From: Mercurialis annua
Lineage: Eukaryota; Streptophyta; Magnoliopsida; Malpighiales; Euphorbiaceae
Length of the DNA stretch: 64,000 bases
Direction: 5' to 3'
NCBI RefSeq assembly: GCF_937616625.2
Contig: NC_065577.1
Location: 10,085,001 to 10,149,000 of the forward strand
Position numbers and translations under genes: made by a program. Below, piece after piece: positions 8,523 to 21,138 of the stretch; within the stretch, counting starts at the first letter, position 1; every line of letters begins with the position of its first letter. A model generated the notes under the pieces. That model searched no databases, was not told where the DNA came from, and saw only the letters and a program-made list of their open reading frames with translations.

Positions 8523-10226
8523 TGTCACGACCCAATTTCAGGAATCGTGACCGGCGCTAGGGTATGGGTATGGTTGTACCGAAACCCGTAGCAAGCCTCG
8601 CGGAAATCAAATACACATTTAAACCTGCAGAAAACTGCTCGGAGGCAACCGAGACTCCAACCTAAGTCTAGCAATTTATAATACAGTTCTAATATAAATA
8701 ATTTAAATATCTGAAATATTCCACAGCATGCTTTAAATATTATAATAAAGTATTCCAGAGTAAACATGCCAATAATAAATAGTCGATCAAATTCGACAAT
8801 CCCAAAGTGTAATATTGAATGTAATATATAAACTAGTTATACTGCGGTCTAAGAGTTCGAAAACAGTAACTAGTTTAAATAACATAAAAACTTCCGAGGA
8901 ATCAAAAGAATCGGAGTGGACCAGCTTTCAAATCATAAACCTGGAAAATTTGGGAAAACAACGGGGTCAGATATACTGAGATGAGTTCGCAATACTATTT
9001 ACATTTATTAAGTTTAAAACCCTTAAATCAAAACATTTTTATACTAATATAATATGATTATGGAAAATAGTATTGAAATGATCCCAGCGTGAGTATGACA
9101 TAGCATACCGATAAACCCAGAGTGGACGGGAACAAATCCTCGTCATATAAATATACCAGCGTAAGCAAGACTTTAGTCTGCCGTAAGCAAGACTTTAGTC
9201 TGCCGTCTCATAATTACCAAATCAAGGAAAACTAAGCAATCATTTCTTAACAACAAAGCCATATTTGAACAAGGCTCATCCCGCCAAGAACCAACCAATA
9301 TATAAAAATTCAAAAGGCCAAAATAACCATGCATTCTCATATAAACAGTAATTAATTCCTGTTTCAAAACAAACAACCCATGATAACGTGAAAATTAACA
9401 GAAGCCAACAGTTATGAACAATCACGTCAAAAAATCATACTGCCATCACTAAATCTAAACAAACAAATTAGGAATTAAACATAGCACATCAATTATCAAT
9501 AACCATAACTATATCTCTGATTTCAAAAGAATTATCCAACTCAAATAATTATCAAAACAACCAAAATAATGACAGCAGCAAAACGAGAAAGGGTAAGCAG
9601 TCAAAATAACAAGAAAAATGGAAAAACGACGGCGTTTAGTACGGAGAGATTAATGTACCGTTTTACAAAAATAAAGTTTAGAATCGTAGAGGATTGAGTC
9701 TAGTACCGCTGGAACGAGACGGATCCCAATTTGATGCTAAAATGAAAGAGATATCGATTAAGAACAAAGGTGTCGTTTTGAAAGCCAAAACAGAGAATAA
9801 GCAAGAAACTTACCGAGAATTGCAGCGATAAAAATAGGAATTTGGTTGAATGGTTTTTCAAAGAATTTGAGATATATTGACGGCTAGGATTTAGAAAATA
9901 ATGGGAATAAATTAGGGTTTAGAAAACAACTTAAATAAGGGAAGAACCAAAAAAAAAAAATAAGAAAACACATAACTCACACAGGGAACTAACTAACTCT
10001 TCAATTACATTGCATGGGCCACATGGCCCATGCAAGGAAGGCAAATTTTTTTTTCTTTGGGCCAACCAAATGACCCAACTAGGAATTGATTAAATCATGG
10101 CCAACTGACCCAAACACAAATCAAATCACGACCGAAACAGCGAACGATCCACAAAAATTAAAAACTACCCGAAATATTACTGGAAACCCAACATAAAAAT
10201 TTTAAATTTTTTTACGGGGTATTACA
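8523..10226 (-). repeat. 3' LTR of family-1 LARD, internally deleted
   Basis: 1704 bp. Compared with the 5' LTR it lacks about 1.23 kb (15296-16523 of the other copy). At the deletion point it has a 22-bp tandem duplication (9161-9182 and 9183-9204, GTAAGCAAGACTTTAGTCTG...). A perfect 11-bp palindrome (stem TTGCATGGGCC) lies at ~10010-10035. Confidence 0.9.
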
Positions 10227-13200
10227 TGCTCCCCAACTTAATAAAAATTCGTTCTCGAATTTACCACAAAACCAAAGTCAAATAAAAACAAGTATAGCAC
10301 GCATAAAATTACACGTAATTCAAAATATGGAGCAACACGTCCTGGACGAAACGAAAAAAGAAAACTACGCATATTAATTCCGATTTCCAAAATCACTTTA
10401 TGACCAGGTGATGACTCAACAGAAACGAAATAAAAACCGCCTAAATCAACCTAAGCAAAACACCACCACAAATTCAATAGATTAAACCAAACTCTGACCC
10501 AAGGTCATTCTATCACAAAGACAACTGAGGAGAGTTAATCGAAACAAAACATAATATAACTGAAAACACGCTGAAAATTTTACGGACATTCTCCCCAACT
10601 TATAGAAATACGACTTCGAATTTAAAACTGAGTCAAAAATTCGAATGATCACCACACGCATACGCGAAAAATTCTTAGTTCAAAAATTTGGTACCTCAAA
10701 TGACTTCTTAAACACCACGAGTGAACGATTCAGAAATTTATTTCCATTTGAAAAATAACTGATATGCTAACGAGGAAAATTTAAATTAACAGGCTCAAAT
10801 CCCAAACACTACCAAAGTAACACTACAATTGTAGGGAAAATCTCAAGATTCAAATGGGATCAAAGTAATCTAAACTCCAATGTTACAAACCAAAACATAC
10901 CGACACTCTTACGTGAATTAGTTTTACATCCCTTAACGCCTACGCACTATATCACTTAAAGTGGTCACAACACTAATCACCTCACAGAAAAGACTTAACA
11001 GCAAATCAAAATGTCATTCTGATCGAATATGCTCTCATAAAATAATGACTGAAAACTAAATACCGCTAAACTCTTCCTAGTTCAACTAACTAAAATCAGA
11101 AGCACATTAATTCAAAGGAATACATAACTTAAACTCCTGACAACAAATATTTCATCCTCAATTTTTTTTTCTCACGATAACCTCGAATCCTACAGAAGAT
11201 CAATTAGAATCCAGTCGCAATTAATTAGTTTATTGGTTCTGCTCAAAATAAATTTTTATAGAAATAACGCTTTCCGTAAACACAAATATAAATAACACCA
11301 TCTGCCTTTAATTTGAATTTAGTAGCATCTCCAGTTTAAATTTCATTTTCAACCGAAATAATTAACCTGTTGAAAAATCCTCTATTTTCGTAAACGCGTC
11401 AACATAATCAAAACACTACCAATTTTAAACCATAACCGACCCTTACTTTTAATATAAATTCACGATTAAATCGTTCATTTAGAAGAAAAAAAACTTAAAA
11501 TCCACTTTTAAATCAAAACTGACATTATTTCATCACTTTTTCAAAAAGAATTTTTTTTTTCAAAAAGAATCCATTCGTTTACGAAATAATTTCCATATCG
11601 GTATCAAAACCTTTTGGACATAAATCAAATCTGTTAAAATAAAATTCCTTTTAAATCTTTCAGTGTAAATAAACACGTAGAGCATAACCAATTTCCTTAA
11701 ATATAAATCTCCTCAAATTATATACTCTAAGTTGGCACAATCCTTTAATCTGATCTAAACCTCGAGTGCAACCTTATAACCATGGCTCCTATTTACCAAA
11801 TATTGATACTCCGACAATATTGAATAAATCCTTACAATGTATTTCTCTTAAATCACCACCATCATCACAGAGTACCTGTCTAGATAACCACCAGATAAAA
11901 ATTTCAAAATCGTTTGAAGTTCATCGACTTTTTAAACACCATTTTCAAAATATAACTCGCGAGTTTATAGCAAAATATTTTTCCTGAAAAGTCTTACTGA
12001 TAAAATTTATTTTACATAATTGTGCGCCAGGGTGATGACAGCTCTCATCCCCAAAGAGTTGCATTCAACGCTAATCATCTAATGCCGTGATGAATGTACT
12101 AAATGGATGTATCAATTATTTATTTCTCTTTTAATTAGTGATCAACTCAATGCTCAATGAAGTTTCCTATTCGTGGCATTTCAAATGCATGTTCATGACA
12201 TGTCTGGGCACAATTACGTGATAAAAATATTTTAATTACTTCAACAAATTAACATCTGAAATTAATTTTTCTTCGAAACATTTTCTAGACATTACACTCT
12301 GTGAGACGTGCACTCGTCCATCTAGACATATTTGCGCATCTCCATTATCATAGTCCACCAATCTGAATTGTCATTAACGAAAATAACTCAAATCAATAAT
12401 GAAACGAAAATTTACCTAAAACGAGTTCCACCTCACATCACATTGAATTTTTTTCCAATGACAACAAGGTAACACGACCACGTTCACAGCTCCACCATCA
12501 GTTTCGGTATTTCACCGATCTACCTAAGTGAAAATACCAGTGTATTACTACACTGATCAACCTCGATCTACAGATTCCATAACTATTCCTATAATGCCAA
12601 CAGCCGAAAATGTCGATACTCCGAATCTCTCACAACGAACTCAACCTAAACGGATAATGCTCAAAGCTTAACGCATAAGGCAACACCCACGATTAGAATT
12701 ATTCCACCGGTATTGAGTAATATTATCTCATAACACCATCCTCAAACCTAGATATATTCTTATACAGAATCCACTAACAATTGTGAAATGTCGCTTCTCA
12801 AATTTCTTGATATAGAACTCACTGATCTAGATTCCCAAGGTTCAAACGTTAAATCCGGCTAATCCATTTACTACATCTAAAATAATCGCAGGGTCTAAAC
12901 AAAGATTCAAATCGCACATCAACACCAACACCGAAATTAAGCCAAAGAAAGCAAGAACGTAATGTCCTCAAGTGATACTCCACACAGTGAGGCAAACAAG
13001 AATAATTACTACTATGACATAACTTAACCAAAAAAGGTGAGACTTAATAAGAGCACAGTAATATAAGTCATGAATTTTTTTTTTACACAACTAAAAGCCA
13101 CCCAAGAATCATTCAATAAAACAAATCATCATTAGAGTAGGTAAACAACTTATTACCAAAAGAATTTAGCATGCAACATCTTATCTGATCAACAAATTCA

Positions 13201-14635
13201 TACCGAGATGGCAACAAACTCAAATAGCCCAAAAATGATTAAAATATTAAATAATGTAATAACATGCTCAAAACGTCAAATCAGATCAAGACAATTTCTG
13301 ATATTGATCCGAAAGTACGCATCCGAACCTAGTTCGAAATATAAAATTAACAAAATAGATTTTGAGTTCATGTCGAGCCCCACAGTTTTAAAAGTCATTT
13401 TCCGGAAAACTGCTTTTATAAAACAATGATTATAAAATTTTCCAAACGCCTCAATTTATAAATCATCGAGTTATCCGAGTAATTAAAACTTCCAAGCTCA
13501 TCTCCAAATTTGGGTGACCCAAGTCAAAACCGCAATAACCATTTATAAAACGAATACGACACATTTTCAAATCCGAAAAAAATAAACCTTTTGAAAATGA
13601 ATCTCAATATTTTCAAAATAGGTAGCTCGACGTCACCCAAAGTAATAATTTCAACTCATCGTCCAAGTGGAAAAATAATTATTCTTTAACAATCTTTTCA
13701 GATATATTGGCTTCAATCAAAATTAGTAAATCAATCATAAGACCAGCAACGCAAAAGTGTTGACAAATCGAAATATGGTAAAATTACAAAATTAATGTTA
13801 ATTATCAAATCGGTATCGCCTTTAAAATAATATTATTTCAAAACAATCATTTTAAAAACACCAACATTTTTATTTTTAAAATACAAGAATTTCATTTTAC
13901 TTCGAAATAACAACCCTTTTTCAATCCTTAGTCAAATGTAAAAGCTTTGAAATAAACGGATTTCATTTCACTGGTGAAATTACGGAAAATAATATATTAG
14001 GGTGTCATGTACAGACTACCCATTGAACTGTATGGGTCATAATACCAGTTAGGCCAAAGAAATTTTCTTAAGGAAATTTAAAACCAATACGTGGCCAGCA
14101 ACGTAATCCACAAAACGTGGAGAAAAAAAATCAGTTAAAAATCATTTAAACCCGAAACAATGTCAAATCTGACAAAATATCATTTTTAAACTCAAGACTC
14201 TCGGCCAACGCCAGAAATACTCAAAAAATAATTCAACCTCAACAATTAATTAAAGGCATAAAAGCCAGGATATTATCACCCAGTAAAACACAACAACATG
14301 AAAAGAAAATAACATCATGCCAAAGCATGACTTAAAGAAAATTACCAAATAAGATTTTCCGAGAAATCAAAAGCAATTAAAATCATCCAAGTAAAATAAC
14401 ATCAATAAAAGCATCAAATCAAAGCAAAAAAAAATGACTGACTTGACGCAATCCTATCGTTGTAGGCAGAAAGTTTTAAAATCAAAAGATGACGTTTCAA
14501 AGACAAGACATGAACCTAATTCCGCAGTAGATCCTATGACACAATAATAACATTTAACATGCCTTAAAACGATAAACACATAACATGCAAACAAAAATTG
14601 GCCTTAGTTCGTAACTAAAACTCTGATACCAACTT
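10227..14635 (-). other. Non-coding interior of family-1 LARD
   Basis: 4.4 kb between the LTRs without an ORF over about 75 codons on either strand and without recognisable gag, protease, RT, RNase H or integrase motifs. It contains one ~45-bp block (~12020-12065) shared with the other LARD family in this window, centred on a hairpin. The purine tract at 10227-10240 (minus sense AAGTTGGGGAGCA) precedes the 3' LTR. Confidence 0.75.
14621..14631 (-). other. Primer binding site, initiator tRNA-Met
   Basis: Minus-strand TGGTATCAGAG, four bases downstream of the 5' LTR end (GTGACA AAGT TGG...), complementary to the 3' end of plant initiator tRNA-Met. It sets the orientation of the element. Confidence 0.85.
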
Positions 14636-17413
14636 TGTCACGACCCGATTTCAGGAATCGTGGCCGGCGCTAGGGTATGGGTATGGTTGTACCAAACCCG
14701 TAGCAAGCCTCGCGGAAATCAAATACACATTTAAACCTGCAGAAAACTGCTCGGAGGCAACCGAGACTCCAACCTAAGTCTAGCAATTTATAATACAGTT
14801 CTAATATAAATAATTTAAATATCTGAAATATTCCACAGCATGCTTTAAATATTATAATAAAGTATTCCAGAGTAAACATGCCAATAATAAATAGTCGATC
14901 AAATTCGACAATCCCAAAGTGTAATATTGAATGTAATATATAAACTAGTTCTACCGCGGTCTAAGAGTTCGAAAACAGTAACTAGTTTAAATAACATAAA
15001 AACTTCCGAGGAATCAAAAGAATCGGAGTGGACCAGCTTTCAAATCATAAACCTGGAAAATTTGGGAAAACAACGGGGTCAGATATACTGAGATGAGTTC
15101 GCAATACTATTTACATTTATTAAGTTTAAAACCCTTAAATCAAAACATTTTTATACTAATATAATATGATTATGGAAAATAGTATTGAAATGATCCCAGC
15201 GTGAGTATGACATAGCATACCGATAAACCCAGAGTGGACGGGAACAAATCCTCGTCATATAAATATACCAGCGTAAGCAAGACTTTAGTCTGCCGTTTCC
15301 CAGAGTACTTACCGGTGCACACAGTCTCGATACAAGCCTATCGAGTAGCTCGTTTCAATCCAGATCCATAATCCGTAAAAACAGTTCACAAACATTTATA
15401 ATATTAAAATATGATGCGGTACTTAATAAAGCGGTAAATAGCACTACAAACTCACTGCTTGCTTATCCACGTGAAAACCTGGCAAGCGACAAAACCTGAA
15501 TCGACTCTGAAGCACGCACAGTCGACGAGTCTAAGAACAGAGTAAAAACAATTATTAAAATCAACCCCTAACTCTAGAGAGTACTAGACACCACATAGGA
15601 CTAGCACAATACCGAGTCAAGCATAAACATAGCTAGAATAGAATAAACAATTAATCACGTAATGACCCGAGTAAAAAACGAACCACATCGAGTAATGTAA
15701 TACTCAAAAATAAATAAGCCAACTCTATTGGGTTTCCGCTTTAAAATCCGTTCCTGAAAATTTTACTTAAATAACAAGTAAATAATAACTTAAATTCATT
15801 TCCTCAAATATTGTGTTAGCCGAGTTACCAATAACTACCAAGCTACGTCACATGTCGGGTGACCCAAGTCTAACCCGACCTAAATATTTTATCAAAATAT
15901 AAACCAGAGTTTATAATTCCCAAAAATAACCTTGATAAAATAAATATATATTATCCAATTATAAATCATAGTTTATAATTATCGAAACAACTTCATGATA
16001 ATAATAATTAAAATTTAAAACGAAACCCAATAGCTTTAACTTCAAGTAACCAAAATTACAACTAAATACTTAACTAAAATACGATAAGAAAAATAATTGG
16101 AAGCTAAAATGTAACTTAGCCAAACTGGCATGTTAAGCTAATAATAAATAAAATAATAATTGCCCAAATAATTATACAAATATAGGTTAAAATATAATTA
16201 TTATTTTCAAAATATGATAATGAAAAACAATTTAAATGAAAATCGATACTAATATTATTTTTAAATTTAAAAATAATGTTAACAAAATGACAATTTAGAA
16301 ATCAAAACGATAATTAAAAATCCGTTTTTAAATTGATAATTATACGATTCAAAAATATCAAATTTAATATATTAGCATGGTCAACAATAATCCGTGAACA
16401 ACTAATAAAATAAGAAATTCAATAGTCAATTAAAAAGAATAAAACAATTATCACCCAAGGCAAATTAAGAATCAAACTAAAGAAGAAAAAGAAACTGATG
16501 CTACAGAACCCAATAAATCATAATCTCATAATTAACAAATCAAGGAAAACTAAGCAATCATTTCTTAACAACAAAGCCATATTTGAACAAGGCTCATCCC
16601 GCCAAGAACCAACCAATATATAAAAATTCAAAAGGCCAAAATAACCATGCATTCTCATATAAACAGTAATTAATTCCTGTTTCAAAACAAACAACCAATG
16701 ATAACGTGAAAATTAACAGAAGCCAACATTTATGAACAATCACGTCAAAAAATCATACTGCCATCACTAAATCTAAACAAACAAGTTAGGAATTAAACAT
16801 AGCACATTAATTATCAATAACCATAACTATATCTCTGATTTCAAAAGAATTATCCAACTCAAATAATTATCAAAACAACCAAAATAATGACAGCAACAAA
16901 ACGAGAAAGGGTAAGCAGTCAAAATAACAAGAAAAATGGAAAAAAGACGGCGTTTATTACGGAGAGATTAATGTACCGTTTTACAAAAATAAAGTTTAGA
17001 ATCGTAGAGGATTGAGTCTAGTACCGCTGGAACGAGACGGATCCCAATTTGATGCTAAAATGAAAGAGATATCGATTAAGAACGAAGGTGTCGTTTTGAA
17101 AGCCAAAACAGAGAATAAACAAGAAACTTACCGAGAATTGCAGCGATAAAAATAGGAATTTGGTTGAATGGTTTTTCAAAGAATTTGAGATATATTGACG
17201 GCTAGGATTTAGAAAATAATGGGAATAAATTAGGGTTTAGAAAACAACTTAAATAAGGGAAGAACCAAAAAAAATAAAATAAGAAAACACATAACTCACA
17301 CAGGGAACTAACTAATTCTTCAATTACATTGCATGGGCCACATGGCCCATGCAAGGAAGGCAGATTTTTTTTTCTTTGGGCCAACCAAATGACCCAACTA
17401 GAAATTGATTAAA

Positions 17414-19846
17414 GAGGAAATGACATCCTTTACCCCATTTTTCAAATTACTTTCAAGTATACTCTATCAATATAAAGATTAGCAAGCGTGCTCTTTTTTA
17501 TATTTTTGTTTGCAAAAATACGCCATTCTACTTCCTTACTGAACACAAATTTAATTTGCCAATAACTAAATCCTATCATTATCTTTTTCTACTTCACTTA
17601 ATATATTTGCATTGTTTATGTAATACTCACACATTTTAATCCCTGTGCTTTTATCTTTATTGGTTATTATATAATGTATCTTTTTATATAATAGACCCAC
17701 TATATTTTGTTAGTCTTTCATGTACTAATATTTTTATTTTTTAATTCTTAATTATTGTTCTTGTAAAATCCATATTTTCATTTATTATATAAATATTTTT
17801 GTTTATATATTTTTTGACTAATTATATATAAAATCACGACTTTTACACTAATTCACGAAAAAAACACGACTTTTAAAATGTGGCAAGTGAAAACACAACC
17901 TTTCTTTTATTTTTAAAATTATCATAAGTGGCGTTTTCGCTGACGTGACATGACACGTGGCATACCCATTGGGTGTCCAAATCCGCAAAATTTCACCAAA
18001 AAATACGTTTTAAAAGTCATTTTTTTGTGAATCAGTGTAAATTCCATAATTTTATATGTGACTGACCCTATATTTTTTATGTTTTGGTTTGTCAGTAATT
18101 TTTGATTTTTTTACTATTCAATCTTGTTTATTTAATCCTTGTTTATATTTTTATTTATCTATGTTTTTTTATTTTATTAACATAATAATATTAAAATGAA
18201 TTCATTCTTTTTTTTTGGTAAGATGAATTCATTCTTAATAAGTTTAAATTGGTAAATTGTATCCGATTAAGATTACCCTTGCAGAAGATTTTAAATGGAT
18301 AAAGTTCCATGTTGCACATGAAAATATTCAAGAAAATACACATTAAGTTTGTTCAAAATACTTTACAAAATAAACAATGTTGAAAGTTTATGAAGAAATA
18401 GCTTATCCAGTTGACAATTAAAATATATCGCTTGAAAAAAATTATCAACTAATTACATTGTTATAAAATATTTTTATCATTTGTGTTACTTTCAGTTGTT
18501 TTTTAGTTGATTATTAGTTGATTGTTGGTTGCTCGTAATTATTTGTTATTTTAATTCTTTATTTAATAATAATAATAATAATTTTATTATTTTAATTATA
18601 AGAGTTTGTGTATTTTACAATTAATCACGTATATATAGACATTTATTATTTAAAACATAAAAAATAATTATAATATATTTAAAAAGAAACAATTTATAAG
18701 ATGTAATTTTTTAAAAAAAAGAGAAAAATAATATATGTTTGCATATTCCACTTCAATTTTTATTGCTTGATAGTTGATATGTGTTGCCCATTAGTTGCTT
18801 ATTTGTTGCTCATAAATTTCTAATTGGTTGTTCTTGAGTTATTTGTCGGTTGCTCTCGTTTGGGGTTGCTCATTTGTTACCCTGTGATTGCTCGTTATTT
18901 GCTCATCGATTACTCGTTGGTTATTCTTTACATAAGAAATATTCTCAATTATTTGTTGTTTATGGTCCTTATTCAATAATTGTATTTTTTTTATGTTGTT
19001 TGATGCACCAAGAGAAATCAATATGTTCTAAATGCTGGAATAGCATTAGCTATGATTCAGAGATGTTAAGAATAAAATACACATCAGATAGTTAGAATGA
19101 AATTTTCATCTTCTATCTTCACAAAAAAAATAAAATTATAATTTTCAAATAAAAGAACTCTTAAAACTATAAACTAATATTGTCTGAATTTCTGACACTA
19201 ACATTTTCTTAAATACTGTGTCAATTCAGTTTATTTTCCTCTATTTCTCGATCCATTCTCCATTTTTATTATTCAATTTGTTTTTGTGGATTACTTCCAT
19301 ATTCTTTAATTGACTGATGAACTATTGAAAAATTAAGAATAAATGTCGAGGGTTAATGAAAAAATTGAAATAAAAAATTCAATTTAAAGAAATTGATTTT
19401 TTAATTTAGAGAGATGAACCCTGAATTAGATTAGTAAATCAAACATTTTAAATCAAATTGAAGATTAACATTCCAATTATATTAGCTGTAAATCATATCA
19501 GAAAAATGAACAAATATGCTAGCAACGTTAGATGGTGGAGATAAAAGCGACATTAGATAAAAAAGAATTAATTACTGAATATTCTTATTATTTTGATAAT
19601 TAATTTATATAAATTTAATTATTTTTAATGACAGGTGGTGGAGAAATTTTATTTATCAAGTTTAAGTTTCACCAAAAATAGTTTTAGTCCATGGTTCAGA
19701 GGTTAGGTAAATTGTTTTACCTTTATTAGAAAAAAAGAGTATATTTGAATATATAAAGAAGTAAAAAGCGTATAGTTGCATACTTTTGTTTGAGAGAGTA
19801 TTAATGCAAACTCTTAGCCCAAATCAAGTATATGTGAAGAAAGCCC
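17414..19846. mobile_element. 2433-bp insertion with 9-bp TSD (Mutator-like, weak TIRs)
   Basis: Flanked by TTGATTAAA at 17405-17413 and 19847-19855; the uninterrupted site is visible in the 3' LTR. The 9-bp duplication suggests a Mutator-superfamily element. The termini (GAGGAAATGACATC... and ...GTGAAGAAAGCCC) show only weak inverse similarity, as in non-TIR MULEs. No transposase ORF was seen. It contains a smaller inverted-repeat element at ~17828-18060. Confidence 0.72.
17828..18060. repeat. Small TIR element (MITE) nested in the insertion
   Basis: ~50-bp inverted ends: ATATAAAATCACGACTTTTA...ACTAATTCACGAAAAAAA facing an inverse copy with TTTTTTTGTGAATCAGTGTAA and ending TTTTATATG. The interior includes a GC-richer stretch with CACGTGGCA. 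Non-coding. Target duplication is uncertain. Confidence 0.6.
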
Positions 19847-20063
19847 TTGATTAAATCATGGCCAACTGACCCAAACACAAATCAAATCACGACCGAAACA
19901 GCGAACGATCCACAAAAATTAAAAACTATCCGAAATATTACTCGAAACCCAACAGAAAAATTTTAAAAAAATTTACGGGGTATTACATTATTAGCCCAAT
20001 TCAAAAGACCCATTTTTTTTTGTCAAAGATGCATGGCGAAGTTGGAGAAATTCTTAGGTGAAC

Positions 20064-20270
20064 TTAGTTTACCACGTAGGATTATGAACCATCCATTTAT
20101 CGTGTGACACGTGGCTACAATAAATTTACTAACCAATCAATAAATATCACATTAATTCACATTAAAATACAAACAATTAATGTAATATTTATTGATTGGT
20201 TAGTACATTTATTGTGGCCACGTGTCATATTATAAATGGATGGTTCATAATCCTACGTGGCGGACTAATT
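20064..20270. repeat. ~200-bp near-perfect palindrome (fold-back MITE)
   Basis: Arms 20072-~20155 and ~20175-20260 pair over more than 80 bp (CCACGTAGGATTATGAACCA... with ...TGGTTCATAATCCTACGTGG; TACTAACCAATCAATAAATA in inverse). The central gap is short. As RNA it would form a long hairpin, so a small-RNA precursor cannot be excluded, but a fold-back MITE is the simpler reading. Confidence 0.85.
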
Positions 20271-20672
20271 TCATGCAAGTATTTCTTGTGAAGTTGAGTC
20301 ACCAGCCTCTACGATTGATTTTACTATACAATGCAAAAAACATTGCTCTTAATAACATTGCCATTTAATGGAACAAACAAAGCGGAAAAGAAAATCCACA
20401 AAGTTCTAATAATCTCCTACCATAAAATCCTCTCAAATTCCAAAATTTCATACCCTAAACAGAAAATGCCCTGAAATTCAATATCCAGATTTCATTTCAC
20501 ACGAAATATAGGTTGGTACCACACTAAATATGTGAAGGAAAATGAAAATCATTAGGGTCATACATGAACTGCATTGCCATTCAATACATGAATAAAACTT
20601 CTGTACATATTGTATCAACCACAAAGAAGGCTAAAGAGACCCACCACCACAAAAGTTGGAGCCTCCAAAACT

Positions 20673-20833
20673 TCAGGATAAACCTTTAAGCACGGTCATG
20701 GCTTGAATTTCTACTTCGACAATTAAAGTATTATTATATAGAAAACCCTTTGATTTGTCATTGAGATCAATGAGAGACATGAATTCTGAATAACCCCATG
20801 ATGATTTATCACCAGATGCGAACTGCTTATGAA
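20673..20833 (-). pseudogene. MATH gene copy, exon 6 (displaced)
   Basis: Homologous to the last exon of the intact MATH gene at 51100-51257. It keeps the splice acceptor (TTGCAG at 20839-20834), the conserved ending NNTLIVEVE(I)QAMTV.KGLS and the TGA stop. The 3' UTR (~20500-20672) and ~50 bp of intron 5 (to about 20885) are also homologous. Its partner exon 5 is 28.9 kb away at 49691-49859. Confidence 0.85.
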
Positions 20834-20885
20834 CTGCAACATGTAAATTAAAGAATGTAATGAATAAGGGCATAGATTAAGCTAC

Positions 20886-21138
20886 TGCACCAGTGGATCC
20901 ACTGTATTGAGGATTTAAACATATAGTGAATGCATATACTATACTATTATCTCTACTTATAGATAAATTTATCCATGCAGAATACATAGACACAGATCCA
21001 AGTATACCCAATTTGTACCGAGGATTTAAATGTTTCTTCTCTTGTATGCCGACTTCGTTTTGCTACAGACATCATATGTGTATGATGGAGTTCCTCTCCA
21101 TAAAAATCAAGCATTAAATATGTTTTGCTTACACACTA
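20886..21138. other. Residual intron/unique DNA
   Basis: No feature recognised. It lies between the displaced exon 6 and the Mutator-like element, and is inferred to be old intron-5 sequence or an earlier insertion. Confidence 0.45.

Larger units (their letters stand above)
8523..19987 (-). mobile_element. Complete LARD-like Ty3-type LTR retrotransposon (family 1)
   Basis: Flanked by identical 5-bp duplications TTATT (8518-8522 and 19988-19992). In the minus sense each LTR starts TGTAATACCCCGTAAA and ends GGGTCGTGACA. A tRNA-iMet primer site follows the 5' LTR and a purine tract precedes the 3' LTR. The LTRs are very long (~2.9 kb intact) and the 4.4-kb interior has no gag-pol ORF, matching the LARD class (large non-autonomous derivatives). 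The terminal signature resembles Ty3 chromovirus-type elements; lineage is inferred. Confidence 0.9.
14636..19987 (-). repeat. 5' LTR of family-1 LARD (with 2.4-kb insertion)
   Basis: 5352 bp as found; ~2.9 kb after removing the insertion at 17414-19846 and its duplicated target. It contains the segment missing from the 3' LTR, including a hairpin at 15326-15345 and hairpin repeat units around 15190-15320. Substitutions relative to the 3' LTR are few, so the insertion is fairly recent. Confidence 0.88.
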
